Below are positions 7,259 through 16,343 of a DNA stretch of 64,000 bases, one piece after another (position 1 is the stretch's first letter; each line of letters opens with the position of its first letter). The stretch spans positions 1 to 64,000 of the forward strand of contig DASWVB010000033.1 in the NCBI GenBank assembly GCA_036401375.1. The letters run 5' to 3'. The DNA comes from DASWUZ01 sp036401375. Lineage in GTDB: Bacteria; Acidobacteriota; Terriglobia; Terriglobales; Acidobacteriaceae. The notes below the pieces were generated by a model, which saw nothing but the letters and a program-made list of their open reading frames with translations, was not told the DNA's origin and made no database searches. The translations under genes and the position numbers were made by a program.

Positions 7259-7491
7259 GGGTTGATGACGCTTGACGCCTCTCGATACAAGGACCCGCCG
7301 CGTAGTATCTGATCACGTGAAGTCTGCATGAGCACCGCGGGCTGGAGTTCGCGAGAGTGCCGAGTGGGTTGGGCAATTAGCCAGCGGGATAATAAGTGCC
7401 GTATCTGATTCAACGGAGGCGCTTCTCCCATGTAAAAGGGCTCAAGCTGATTGTTCCAAGTAGGTAGGCCGCGAATAGATGACGGTTCGGC

Positions 7492-10176
7492 TTACTTGTG
7501 TTTGCGGCCTTTGTCCTTCTTGTTGCGGAGACGGGCCTTGGCCTTCCTGTTCCTGGCAGAGCGGGGCGGCGAGGGAATGCGGCGGCTTCCGGAGTTGGTG
7601 CGGAGTTTCTTAGAGGCCGGCGCGCCTGCTGCGGGGGCGGAGGTTTCGTCGGCAGGAGACTGGGCGGAATCGAGCTTTGCCGAGGCAGAGTCTTTCTTCG
7701 CGCGCTTCGGCCCGGGAGCGCTCACCGGCTCAAGAATCGAGAACTGCAGGCGGCGCTGTACCGCGTCGATGCGGTCGAGGACGACGCGCACGCGTTCGCC
7801 CATCGTGTACTTGCGTCCGCTGCGGTCGCCGATGATCTGGCGCGTGCTTTCGCGGTAGGTGTAGCGGTCGTCGCGCAGGCTGTCGAGCGGCACCAGGCCC
7901 TCGACGAAGAGGTTATCGAGCTCCACAAACAAGCCGTACCTGGTAGCGCTCAGGATCATGGCGTCGAAGTCTTCCCCGACGCGGTCCTTCATGAATTTGA
8001 TCTTCTTCCACTCGACCAGCTCGCGTTCGGCCTCTGCGGCCCGGCGCTCGGTGCGGCTGCACTCCTGCGCAATCGCTGCGAGCTCCTCGAGGGGGACGGG
8101 CGGCTCGTTGGCCCGCAGAAACTCCGACGGACGTGCGGGCCGCGGCCGAGGCCTCTCGTGCGCCTCCTTCCAGGGCGAGTTTTCTGGTGCGTGCAGGTCG
8201 GAGGAAGTCAGCTCCCCGGCGCCCTCGACTCCTGCGTGCAGGACAGCCTTGAGCAGACGATGGACGATCAGATCGGGATAGCGGCGGATGGGCGACGTGA
8301 AGTGGGTGTAGCTCGGTGCGGCCAGCGCAAAGTGGCCCTCGTTCTTCTCGCTATAGCGGGCCTGTTTCAGCGAGCGCAGCATGAGGTAGGCGAGGATGCG
8401 CTCCTCGGGTTTGCCGGCGATCTTCGCCGTCAGCCGCTGGTACATGCGCGGGGTGATCGGCATCTCCTCGGCGATCTCGTGCTGTCGCGGAGCACTGCGG
8501 CTGCTGGCGCCGCGCTCTGAGCGCCGCTGGTGGTCACGACGGTCCGCCTTCATCTGCATCTTTTTGACGGGCAGGCTGCCGAGGCCGAGCGAGTAGCCGA
8601 AGCCGACGGCGATCTCCTCAAACTCTACGACGCGGCGGGCGTCCGGCTTCTCGTGGATGCGATAAATGGAGGGCACGCCCAGTTGCTCAAGCCAGGTGGC
8701 GACGCACTCGTTGGCCGAGAGCATGAACTCCTCGATGAGGCGGTTGGCCCAGCTTCGCTGGGAGCGCACGACGCCCTGCATCACACCCTGCTTGTCGAAC
8801 TCGATGATCGGCTCGGGCAGATCGAAGTCGATCGAGCCGCGGCGCTGACGTTTTTTGTTCAGCCGCTGGGCCAGCTCGTACATGCGTTCAAAGCTGGGCA
8901 CGAGATCGGCGAACTGCTCGCGGGTGGCTGCGTCGCCATCGAGGATGGCATGGACCTGGGTATAGGTCATGCGGCGCGCAGAGCGGATGACGCCTTCGCA
9001 GATCTCGTAGCTGAGCACATCGCCCTCGGCATCGATCTGCATGATGCAGGAGAGCACCAGCCGGTCCTCGCCGGGGCGCAGGCTGCAGATGCCGGTCGAG
9101 AGCTCCTGCGGCAGCATGGGTATGGCGCGGTCGGGGAAGTAGACGGAGTTGCCGCGCAGACGCGCTTCGAGGTCGAGGTCGGTGCCAGGTGTGACGTAGG
9201 CGGCGACGTCGGCGATGTGCACCTGGAGTTCGGTGATGCCGTCTGCCTGCTCTTCGACGAGGATTGCATCGTCGAAGTCACGTGCGGTCTCGCCGTCGAT
9301 GGTCACGATGGACAGGCTGCGAAAGTCTCTTCGCTCCGCAACTTCGTCGAGGTCGAGATGAGCGACGGAGGCGGCCTCGGCGAGCACGTTGGCGGGAAAG
9401 ATGTGCGGCAGGTGATGCTTGCGTATCACCATCTCGACGTCGACGCCAAAGGCGTCCTCTTCACCCAGGACCTCGATGACCCGGCCGCGCGCCGGGCGGG
9501 TGATGGTGGGCCAGTCGGTGATCTCGACATCGACGACGAGGCCCTCGAGCGAGTCGAAGCGCTGGGCCGCTGCTGCCTCCTCGCCGAGCACGCGGTGCGG
9601 AGTCGCCAGTACGCTTGGAACCTCCATGCCGGGAGGAATGAGGATCGGCTGGGTCATGCGTTCATCGAAGGGAACGACGATGTTGCCTTCTTCTTTGACA
9701 CCGCGTCCGTCGTAGCGTTCGCCCGCGTAGTGGAAGATGCCGACCACGGTAGGGTTGCGCCTGCTCAATACGCGGACGATGCGGCCGAGGCGGCGGCCGT
9801 CGCTGCGCGGAGGGGACAGCTCGACCAGCACCTGGTCGCCCTGCATGGCTCCGGCAAGTTCATTGGGCGGGATGAAGATGTCGTCGTTGCCGCTGGCCTG
9901 CTTGACCTCGGGTCGCACAAACCCGTAGCCGTCGCGGTGCAGATCGAGGCGGCCCGCCGCGAGGTTGTCGCGCGTGGATACGGCAGCCCTGGGAAGGGAC
10001 CAGTGGTCGCGGTCCAGCTTGACGAGCTGGCCGCGGCTGGTGAGCCGCTCCAGTTGTTCCAGCAGCTGGCGCCGTTCACGTCCGCCGCCGAGGCCGAGCT
10101 CCCGCACCAGCTGCTTGTAGCCCGCGCGATGGCCGGCTGAGCGTTCAATACGGTGGATCAGGTCGCGGTCGGTCAT
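7492..10176 (-). CDS. rnr: Ribonuclease R
   Basis: An 894-residue 3'-5' exoribonuclease that degrades structured RNA. Domains in order: N-terminal winged helix (1-60), cold-shock/OB domains (about 75-230, with HRDGYGFVRPE), the RNB catalytic domain from about 285 with the metal-binding signature TIDGETARDFDDA (about 292-304), an S1 domain (about 745-825, GLFVELDNLFVEGLVPL) and a Lys/Arg-rich tail (RKAKARLRNKKDKGRKHK) typical of RNase R and used for RNA or ribosome contact. Two insertions are unusual: a charged segment near QMKADRRDHQRRSERG and another near ENSPWKEAHERPRPRP, both within the RNB region. Start ATG at 10176. It is divergent from the bactofilin gene. Confidence 0.95.
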   Translation of the reverse strand: MTDRDLIHRIERSAGHRAGYKQLVRELGLGGGRERRQLLEQLERLTSRGQLVKLDRDHWSLPRAAVSTRDNLAAGRLDLHRDGYGFVRPEVKQASGNDDIFIPPNELAGAMQGDQVLVELSPPRSDGRRLGRIVRVLSRRNPTVVGIFHYAGERYDGRGVKEEGNIVVPFDERMTQPILIPPGMEVPSVLATPHRVLGEEAAAAQRFDSLEGLVVDVEITDWPTITRPARGRVIEVLGEEDAFGVDVEMVIRKHHLPHIFPANVLAEAASVAHLDLDEVAERRDFRSLSIVTIDGETARDFDDAILVEEQADGITELQVHIADVAAYVTPGTDLDLEARLRGNSVYFPDRAIPMLPQELSTGICSLRPGEDRLVLSCIMQIDAEGDVLSYEICEGVIRSARRMTYTQVHAILDGDAATREQFADLVPSFERMYELAQRLNKKRQRRGSIDFDLPEPIIEFDKQGVMQGVVRSQRSWANRLIEEFMLSANECVATWLEQLGVPSIYRIHEKPDARRVVEFEEIAVGFGYSLGLGSLPVKKMQMKADRRDHQRRSERGASSRSAPRQHEIAEEMPITPRMYQRLTAKIAGKPEERILAYLMLRSLKQARYSEKNEGHFALAAPSYTHFTSPIRRYPDLIVHRLLKAVLHAGVEGAGELTSSDLHAPENSPWKEAHERPRPRPARPSEFLRANEPPVPLEELAAIAQECSRTERRAAEAERELVEWKKIKFMKDRVGEDFDAMILSATRYGLFVELDNLFVEGLVPLDSLRDDRYTYRESTRQIIGDRSGRKYTMGERVRVVLDRIDAVQRRLQFSILEPVSAPGPKRAKKDSASAKLDSAQSPADETSAPAAGAPASKKLRTNSGSRRIPSPPRSARNRKAKARLRNKKDKGRKHK

Positions 10177-10471
10177 CGTGAGGCGGCTCTCTCACCCTAT
10201 GCTATCGCGGGGAGCGAGGAGTGCTGGAACACCGGCGTCAAACCCGGTTGAGCCCCGGTCGGAGGAGGAGGGATGCTTTCGAGGTTCTCCCGACATTTCT
10301 TTGGCTGCTTTTTTCAAGGAAGGGTGTTTAGTATTGAAGCAACGGCAGCCAGCGGGCGGGAGTATCCTTGACAGCGATGAGCTTGAGGGCTCAGCCCAGA
10401 CTCGCCTTCAGCCAGTTTGGAAGGCATCAGCAGACGAGTTTTCAGAAGAGAAGAGAGGATCACCCAATACG

Positions 10472-11062
10472 ATGTGGAAACCAAATCAGCCCGGCAGCGG
10501 ATCGCAGACCCCGAGCACGGAGCCGGTACGTCCGGCCGTGACTCCCACCCCCAGCTATGAACCCACCACCACTACGAGGCCCGCGGCGGCTGCGGCGGCG
10601 CAACCAACCGGCGCCGAGCAGGCCACCATCGGCAAGAGCCTGGTGGTGAAGGGCGAGGTCACCGGATCGGAGTCCCTTTACATCGACGGCAAGGTGGACG
10701 GCACGATCACGCTGCCCGGCAACCGGGTGACGGTGGGGCGCAACGGGCAGGTCTCCGCCAACATCAGCGCGAGAGAGGTGGTCGTGCTCGGCAAGGTGCG
10801 CGGCAACATCAATGCAAGCGACCGGCTTGACATCCGCAGCGAGGGATCGCTGACCGGAGACGTGATCGCGCAGCGCATCAGCATCGAGGACGGCGCCTTC
10901 TTCAAGGGCGGCATCGACATACGCAAGCCTGGAACCGGCAAGGAGGCTGAAGTGAAGGCTCCGGCCGCGTCCAGCGTCAGCTCGACGGCTGCGACTCCGA
11001 CGGTCGTGAACTCAGGGATGGTCAACTCCTCGGCTGAGCCGTCCAAGGCTGTACAGGTCTAG
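10472..11062 (+). CDS. Bactofilin
   Basis: A 196-residue polymer-forming cytoskeletal protein. A Pro/Thr/Ala-rich N-terminal tail (about 1-50) precedes the bactofilin core (about 50-150), a right-handed beta-helix with repeating pattern IGKSLVVKGEVTGSESLYIDG, then VTVGRNGQVSANISAREVVV and so on. A flexible C-terminal tail (Ala/Ser/Val rich) follows. Bactofilins assemble without nucleotide and often organise cell-wall enzymes. I started at ATG 10472 (MWKPNQPG); the frame is open upstream to 10178 but that stretch does not resemble the family. A strong terminator follows the gene. The upstream region 10177-10471 presumably holds the divergent promoters of this gene and rnr. Confidence 0.92.
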   Translation: MWKPNQPGSGSQTPSTEPVRPAVTPTPSYEPTTTTRPAAAAAAQPTGAEQATIGKSLVVKGEVTGSESLYIDGKVDGTITLPGNRVTVGRNGQVSANISAREVVVLGKVRGNINASDRLDIRSEGSLTGDVIAQRISIEDGAFFKGGIDIRKPGTGKEAEVKAPAASSVSSTAATPTVVNSGMVNSSAEPSKAVQV

Positions 11063-11101
11063 CTCTCATACAGCTGGACGCGAGGAAGTGGTGAAGGGAC
11101 G

Positions 11102-11142
11102 GCCCCGGTGCGAAGCGATTCGCAGCGGGGCTTTCTCTTTTT
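11102..11142 (+). terminator. Intrinsic terminator of the bactofilin gene
   Basis: GCCCCG, an inner stem region GTGCGAAGCGATTCGCAG, CGGGGC and then TTTCTCTTTTT. The GC stem plus T-run reads for the plus strand, 40 bases after the bactofilin stop. It lies between convergent bactofilin and murJ. Confidence 0.85.
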
Positions 11143-11199
11143 ATATGGCGTGAGGGCAAGCGGGCGCCGGGCGAGCGCGAGGCCGGCAGAGCGCGGGCA

Positions 11200-12807
11200 T
11201 CAGGCCGGCTGCTTGCGGAAGAGCGAGAGCAGCTGGCGAGGCAAGGATGATCCTGTCAGGCGCAGCACCGTGCCGACGATCGCGAGCCACACACCAGTGG
11301 CAACGACTAGAAGCAGCAGGTCGCCGATGCGGCTGGTGGCTGGCATCTCCCTTCGCAGCAGGCGAATGGCGCCGAGCGCGATCAGTGCGGCGACGGCGGA
11401 CCGGGCGAGTTCGGCGTATTCAAGACCGGAGAGCAGGACCATGCGCCTGCGATCAAGCATCGCGGCGAGGGTCGCGGTCTGGATCAGAATGCCAATGTCC
11501 GACGCGATCGCAAGGCCGGTCGCACCGCGCACGCGATAGAGCCACCAGTAGATCGGCAGCGATACCAGCACGACGACGGTGCCTGCGACCATCGGGGCCA
11601 GGGTGTTCCCCGCCGCGTAAAAGGCACGCGCATAGATGGCCTGCGCAGACCAGAGGCAGAGCGCGATCGAGAAGATGCCGAAGTAGGTCGCCATTGTGCC
11701 CGCATCGGATCGGTGGAAGGAGCCTCCGCGAAAGAGCAGATCGACCGCGGGGAAGGCGAGCCCGATCATCCAGGCCGAGACGAGCAGCGAAAAGGCGAGG
11801 ATGCGCGAGACGGAGGAGTTCACGGCGCTTGAGAATGCGCCGCGATCTCCCTTGCCGATCAGGGTTGCGAGGAAGGGCAGAGACGCGGCGGCGGCAGCCT
11901 GTCCGAGCGCGACCGGCGCGCTGAAGAGCGTCTTCGCGTAGGAGAGCGCGGCCAGGGTGCCGGTGTTTCCGGAGGCGAAGCGGTTCATGATCCAGCCATC
12001 GAAGGAGACCAGCGAGACGCCAAGCATCAGCGGGATCGAGAGCCGCACCCATTCGCGGAAGCCGGGATTTGAGAGGTCGAAGATGGGGCGGAAGCGCAAG
12101 CCGGCGCGATGTGCTCCGATCGCGTTCATCAGGAAGGGGCCCGCCATCGCGCCGGCCAGGGTGCCGAGGGCGAGCGAGGACACGCCCATCATTCGGCCCA
12201 GCAGCACGCCTCCCAGGATCGTACCGATGTTGTAGACGAGCGGCGTGATGGCCTGCAGGGCGAACTGTTTGCGCACCAGCAGTACGGAGCCGAAGACTCC
12301 GCCGGCAAGGAAGAAGAGCTGCGCGGGCAGCAGGATGCGCGTCAGTCGCGCGCAGAGCGCGGCGGTGTCGGGATGGCCCCTGAAGCCGATTAGCAGCGGC
12401 ACCAGCAGCGGCGCGAAGAGCTCTGCGGCGAGGATGGCACCACCCAGCACACAGGCCATGACGGTGAGGATGACGGAGATGGCGCGTTCGCCCTCGGCCT
12501 CGCGCCCGGAGTCGCGATAGCGGCTCAGGATCGAGATCAGGGTCACGGATGCGGCGCCACCGACGAGAAAGTAGGAGATCATGTCGGGCAGCTGAAAGGC
12601 GGCAGCGAAGGCGTCCGCAGCCGCACTGCGACCGAGCATGTAGGCGACGTACTTCACCCGCACCAGGCCGATGACGCGCGACAACATGGCGGATAGCATC
12701 AGCAGCAGGGTGGCTGAAAACGCGGTGTGCCGATGGGATGGGCGCAGCAGAGTGAAGGCCCGCTGCCAGACCGGCGGCGTTCGAGGTGCTGGGGGCGCGT
12801 CCGGCAT
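11200..12807 (-). CDS. murJ: Lipid II flippase MurJ
   Basis: A membrane protein of about 535 residues with many hydrophobic helices consistent with the 14-helix MOP fold. Family signatures are clear: MLSRVIGLVRVKYVAYMLGR near the N-terminus, AADAFAAAFQLPDMISYFLVGGA (the R-x-x-x-A-x-F-x-x-P pattern) and TLISILSRY. It flips the peptidoglycan precursor lipid II. I begin at ATG 12807; an in-frame TTG at 12819 is possible, and no strong ribosome binding site is visible for either. It is convergent with bactofilin and lies downstream of the NeuB-like gene on the same strand, separated by a GC hairpin. Confidence 0.92.
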   Translation of the reverse strand: MPDAPPAPRTPPVWQRAFTLLRPSHRHTAFSATLLLMLSAMLSRVIGLVRVKYVAYMLGRSAAADAFAAAFQLPDMISYFLVGGAASVTLISILSRYRDSGREAEGERAISVILTVMACVLGGAILAAELFAPLLVPLLIGFRGHPDTAALCARLTRILLPAQLFFLAGGVFGSVLLVRKQFALQAITPLVYNIGTILGGVLLGRMMGVSSLALGTLAGAMAGPFLMNAIGAHRAGLRFRPIFDLSNPGFREWVRLSIPLMLGVSLVSFDGWIMNRFASGNTGTLAALSYAKTLFSAPVALGQAAAAASLPFLATLIGKGDRGAFSSAVNSSVSRILAFSLLVSAWMIGLAFPAVDLLFRGGSFHRSDAGTMATYFGIFSIALCLWSAQAIYARAFYAAGNTLAPMVAGTVVVLVSLPIYWWLYRVRGATGLAIASDIGILIQTATLAAMLDRRRMVLLSGLEYAELARSAVAALIALGAIRLLRREMPATSRIGDLLLLVVATGVWLAIVGTVLRLTGSSLPRQLLSLFRKQPA

Positions 12808-12908
12808 CGGTACTGGCAATTCTATAAGGCCGATGCGGCCTGGTCGATGCCATGCGGTTGGAAGCGGTCCGTGCGGGTGCCCGACCGGGGACAGCCTTTG
12901 AGCCGTCT

Positions 12909-12935
12909 GGCGGGCAGGTAGAGAGCCTGCCCGCC
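12909..12935. terminator. GC hairpin downstream of the NeuB-like gene
   Basis: GGCGGGCAGG and CCTGCCCGCC form a perfect ten-pair stem around a seven-base loop, 14 bases after the NeuB-like stop on the minus strand. No T-run follows, so it may act as a weak terminator or a 3'-end stabiliser. Confidence 0.55.
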
Positions 12936-12948
12936 GGTGATCCTGGAC

Positions 12949-14034
12949 CTAAAGCCCGCGGTTGTAGATCAGCTGCTTGAGCGAGGGCACGTGCGCGTAC
13001 GGGCTGTCGATGTCGTCGATCTTGATCGCCTCGTCCTTCTTGAGCGCCTTCAGCAGGATCTCGCCGCGCATCAGCTCCCGGCAGGAGATCTGCCCGCGCT
13101 GCAGAGGTATGGCGAGGTAGACGTCACTGTCGGTGAGGGAGTGACCCTCGGGCAGGTCGGCGGCAGCGTACACGCCGCGAACCAGAGCATTCAGGTACTC
13201 GATCTCCTTGCGCGGAGGCATGCGCTTCTGCGTGCCCGAGGCTCCGCACATCTCCTTCGCCTTGTTGAAGGCCTTAAACCATTCGTCCACGTGATCGGGC
13301 AGCGAGCAGTAAGGGGAGACCTTGATGCCGCCATCCTCGATGTCGATGTGGCGCTCGTAGGTGCGTGCGCCCTTGGCGTAGGCGATCATCATCGACGAGG
13401 TCCAGTCATGGTATTCATGTGTCGAGAAGCCGATCGTGAGCTGGGGGTAGCGGTTCTTGAGGAAGTCGATCTGGTTCATCTCGAGCTCGGAGTCTTCGGC
13501 TGGATAGATCGAGACGCAGTGATTGATCGCGAGGGGGATGTTGCGGTTCTCGAAGAAGGTGACGATGTCGTCCATGTCCTTGAGCGAGGAGCCGCCGGTC
13601 GAGACGATGCAGGGGCGTTTGAGCTGGGCGATCTTCTCGATCAGCATCCAGTCGTTCAGGTCAGAGCTTGCGATCTTGATGATCGGGATGCCGAGCTCGA
13701 CACACAGGTCGACGGAGCGTTCGTCAAAGGGTGTGGCCATGGGGATGCAGCCGGCCTGGCGGATCGCCTTGGTCAGCGTGGCATAGTTCTCGTCAGACAT
13801 CCTGGTGTCCATCGTCTTCTTGATGTAGCGGACGTCTGTCGCCCCGCGAAAGTCCTTGTGCACGAACCTCTCAACGTCGCGGAACTGCAGCTTGATCGCC
13901 GCACGGACATTGTTGAAGCGAACGATCTTTGAAAATTCGGAGACGATCTTCAGTCCGCGGTCGAGGCTGCCAAGATGGTTATTTGCCATCTCCAGTACGA
14001 ACAACTCCTCAAATACATCCTTGTCAATCATCAA
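12949..14034 (-). CDS. N-acetylneuraminate synthase (NeuB/SpsE) family protein
   Basis: A 361-residue cytosolic aldolase-type enzyme. The NeuB TIM-barrel (about 10-270) has EMANNHLGSLDRGL at the start, KLQFRD, ATPFDERSVDL, IKIASSDLNDW, VSTGGSS and GFSTHEYHD, all typical positions for PEP and metal binding. The C-terminal part (about 285-361) resembles a SAF/antifreeze-like domain. Family members condense PEP with an N-acetylated hexose to make sialic, legionaminic or pseudaminic acid. No ManNAc-producing epimerase and no CMP-sugar synthetase is seen in the window, so the product here is uncertain. The neighbouring TPP enzyme is 85 bases upstream on the same strand and the two probably form an operon. 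Start ATG at 14034 (a second ATG follows directly). Confidence 0.88.
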   Translation of the reverse strand: MMIDKDVFEELFVLEMANNHLGSLDRGLKIVSEFSKIVRFNNVRAAIKLQFRDVERFVHKDFRGATDVRYIKKTMDTRMSDENYATLTKAIRQAGCIPMATPFDERSVDLCVELGIPIIKIASSDLNDWMLIEKIAQLKRPCIVSTGGSSLKDMDDIVTFFENRNIPLAINHCVSIYPAEDSELEMNQIDFLKNRYPQLTIGFSTHEYHDWTSSMMIAYAKGARTYERHIDIEDGGIKVSPYCSLPDHVDEWFKAFNKAKEMCGASGTQKRMPPRKEIEYLNALVRGVYAAADLPEGHSLTDSDVYLAIPLQRGQISCRELMRGEILLKALKKDEAIKIDDIDSPYAHVPSLKQLIYNRGL

Positions 14035-14119
14035 TCAGGCTCCTGGGCAGCTACAAAGTTCGAGTGAAGCAGACCGGAACAGGCGGTCTACGATCGAGAG
14101 GTCAGGTCAACGACGGTGT

Positions 14120-15937
14120 TCAGCTTCTTGAGTCCGCAAGCGCGCTGACCATGTTGCTGTTCAACTCCTCTTCAGAGAGGAAGGGGTACATATCTTCAAG
14201 GTTGGGAGAGACGATCTTGCCGTCGGGCAGCTGGCGGGAGCGGATACGAGGCTCGAACTCCTGCTTCGGATCGAGATGCGCGCAGAAGACGCAGGGGCCC
14301 GGCTGATCGAGCGCGGCCTGCATCTTGCTCATGTCGGCCATGACATTCAGGTGCATGGACGGGATGCCATAGGCCTCGGCCACCTTGACCATGTCGGGGA
14401 AGGACACGCCGCTGTTCGAGCTCTCGCCGATGAAGCGGCCAAAGAAGGCTCCCTGGGTCGCGCGTATCGAGAGGTATCCGCCATTTTCGAGCACGAAGAT
14501 CTTCACCGGCAGCCGGTTGTGCACGATGGTCTGCAGCTCCTGGATATTCATCTGGATGCTGCCGTCCCCGCCGAAGCAGATTACCCGTTCTCCTCCGCGG
14601 GCGACGGCCGCACCTACGGCAGCAGGCAGGTCGTAGCCCATCGAGGCGGAGCCTGAGTTCGAGATCAGACGCTGCCCCTTCTTGAGCAGTGCCGTCTGGA
14701 AGGGGATGATGCAGGCGGTCGCGTTGCCGCAGATCATCACGTCGTCATCCCGCAGCCCCTCGATCAGCTCCGAGAGGAAGTAGTAGGGGTTCAGAAGCGG
14801 ACCGTCGACGCGCTGCCGCTGCTGGACGACGGGGTATTTATGACGGCGTTCGACGCACCAGTCAAGCCACTCCCGATGCTTTGCCGCGAGAGAGGCCGGC
14901 GCATCTCCGATCTGCCGGAGCAGTTCTGTCAGAAAGACCTTGAGATCGCAGTGGATTGGGAGGTCTGGATGTTGAGTGGGCTTGCGGAGCTCAGCCTGGT
15001 CCACATCGACCTGGATCTTGTATGCACCGCGGGCGAAGGACTGGTAGTTGTAGCTGGTCTGCCGGATGTTCAGCCGCGAACCCAGAACCAGCAGCACGTC
15101 GGCGTTCTGTACCGTGAAGTTGCCGGCCCGCTCCCCGATGGTGCCCGGCCGTCCGCAGAAGAGCTCGTCGTCGGAGGCGATCAGGTCATGGGTCCACGCC
15201 GTGGTTACGGGGATGCCCAGGGCGCGAATGACTGCCTCGAACTCGGGGAGAGCGTCGGCGAGGCGCACGCCGGTGCCGGCGAGGATGACGGGGCGCTCGG
15301 CCGTTGCGAGCTTTTGCAGCACCTCGGCGCACTGAGCCTGGACTGTTTCAGAGGACCACAGCAGCGAGTCCTCTGACGGGTCGTAGTGCCGGAGCGTGGC
15401 GGGATCGATCTGGGCGGACTGCACATCGATGGGGATGTCGAGCCAGCAGGGGCCGGGCCTGCCGTGAGAGGCAAGGTACCAGGCACGCTCGAGGTGGTAG
15501 GCGATCGACGCGGGGTCCTCAAGCATTACGGAGTACTTGGTAATCCCCTTGACCATGCGGATGATGTCGACTTCCTGATCTCCGAGCTGCCGCATGTCAG
15601 TCATGCCGTAGGTCGCCATGCAGGTCTCGCGCTTGACCTGGCCGGAGATCACGAGCATGGGAATGGAATCCGTCCAGGCTCCGAAGACGCCGTTCAGGGC
15701 GTTGATGCCGCCCGGGCCGGCGGTGACGTTCAACACGCCCGGCTCACCGGTGATGCGGGCATAGCCCTCCGCCGCCATGGCGGCGGCCTGCTCATGGTGG
15801 CAGCAGATGGCGGTAATTCCCTGGTTGTTGCCGAGCGAGTCGTTCAGGTGCATCGCCCCGCCGCCGGTGACCAGGAAGACGTGACGCACGCCCCAGCTCG
15901 TGAGCGTCTCTACGACATAGTCAGATAATTTAGTCAT
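14120..15937 (-). CDS. Acetolactate-synthase-like thiamine pyrophosphate enzyme
   Basis: A 605-residue TPP-dependent enzyme. The N-terminal pyrimidine-binding domain has HHEQAAAMAAEGYAR with the catalytic Glu near residue 50; the central domain spans about 195-330; the C-terminal domain has the TPP motif GGDGSIQMNIQEL followed by EN after about 25 residues. It belongs to the acetolactate synthase/benzoylformate decarboxylase group, but its genomic setting next to a NeuB-family synthase and sugar genes suggests a role in making or modifying an unusual sugar, as with YerE-type enzymes that attach a two-carbon unit to keto-sugars. That role is inference. No ilvN regulatory subunit or ilvC is adjacent, which argues against branched-chain amino acid synthesis. 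It is divergent from the epimerase gene. Confidence 0.88.
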   Translation of the reverse strand: MTKLSDYVVETLTSWGVRHVFLVTGGGAMHLNDSLGNNQGITAICCHHEQAAAMAAEGYARITGEPGVLNVTAGPGGINALNGVFGAWTDSIPMLVISGQVKRETCMATYGMTDMRQLGDQEVDIIRMVKGITKYSVMLEDPASIAYHLERAWYLASHGRPGPCWLDIPIDVQSAQIDPATLRHYDPSEDSLLWSSETVQAQCAEVLQKLATAERPVILAGTGVRLADALPEFEAVIRALGIPVTTAWTHDLIASDDELFCGRPGTIGERAGNFTVQNADVLLVLGSRLNIRQTSYNYQSFARGAYKIQVDVDQAELRKPTQHPDLPIHCDLKVFLTELLRQIGDAPASLAAKHREWLDWCVERRHKYPVVQQRQRVDGPLLNPYYFLSELIEGLRDDDVMICGNATACIIPFQTALLKKGQRLISNSGSASMGYDLPAAVGAAVARGGERVICFGGDGSIQMNIQELQTIVHNRLPVKIFVLENGGYLSIRATQGAFFGRFIGESSNSGVSFPDMVKVAEAYGIPSMHLNVMADMSKMQAALDQPGPCVFCAHLDPKQEFEPRIRSRQLPDGKIVSPNLEDMYPFLSEEELNSNMVSALADSRS

Positions 15938-16343
15938 TCGCAGCTAAGCTCGCTTTTGTCTGGGGACAGAGGGAATTTGGATGGCGGTAACTTCGCTGGC
16001 AGCACGTGCCCCGATCCCCATGGCGGAGCTCCGAAACAGAGAGCAGGACATGGCTCGGGCGTCTCCCGGGGAGGCAAGGCATTGAGTTCATTATAGGCGG
16101 GAGACAAGGAGCTTGCCATTTTCGGCGAGCCGAGCTCCGCCCTGCAGTTCATTGTGGGAGCGCCGGCCAGCTTTGGTAAAGGTGCGTCCGGAGCTGCCCC
16201 GGGCGGGGCCGCATCCTGTTGACGTGACAAGCGGGCTTCCGGTATCTACGGAGATGGGCGCGGGTACGGGCGCGGGTACGAAGCGCGGACGCGGGGCGCG
16301 GGTATTAGCGCGCCAGGGTATGGGGGCGCGAGAAGATGGGGGC
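15938..16343. promoter_or_regulatory. Divergent intergenic region with GCGCGGGTAC repeats
   Basis: No convincing gene. It separates the TPP-enzyme gene from the epimerase gene and probably holds promoters for both. Near 16256-16310 there are direct repeats of GGGCGCGGGTAC and a related GGCGCGGGTAT. Longer starts of the epimerase frame run through part of it but do not look coding. Confidence 0.45.

Larger units (their letters stand above)
6990..7288. repeat. Tandem duplication of a ~150-base intergenic unit
   Basis: Two near-identical units (about 6990-7143 and 7145-7288) begin GCGGGGCTTTCCTGAGTTA and end GACGCCTCTCGATAC. They differ by small indels and a few substitutions. Each contains a hairpin followed by GAATGGGGCACCC. 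No ORF of note spans the region, which lies between the gamma-carbonic anhydrase gene and the 3' end of rnr. The same hairpin core is found again at 57.3 kb, so this is a dispersed repeat family. Confidence 0.85.

Noticed and set aside
6990..7288. Insertion sequence
   Set aside because: The tandem unit has no transposase frame and no terminal inverted repeats or target duplication; it fits a non-coding repeat.
8530..10140. A 536-codon plus-strand frame inside rnr
   Set aside because: Shadow of RNase R, which has all family motifs on the minus strand.
11453..12853. A 466-codon minus-strand frame overlapping murJ
   Set aside because: It is the frame next to murJ on the same strand; Arg/Pro/Ala-rich without hydrophobic helices, unlike the true MurJ frame.
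14120..15937. Housekeeping acetolactate synthase ilvB
   Set aside because: No ilvN or ilvC beside it, and it lies in a sugar gene cluster; kept as a TPP enzyme of uncertain substrate.
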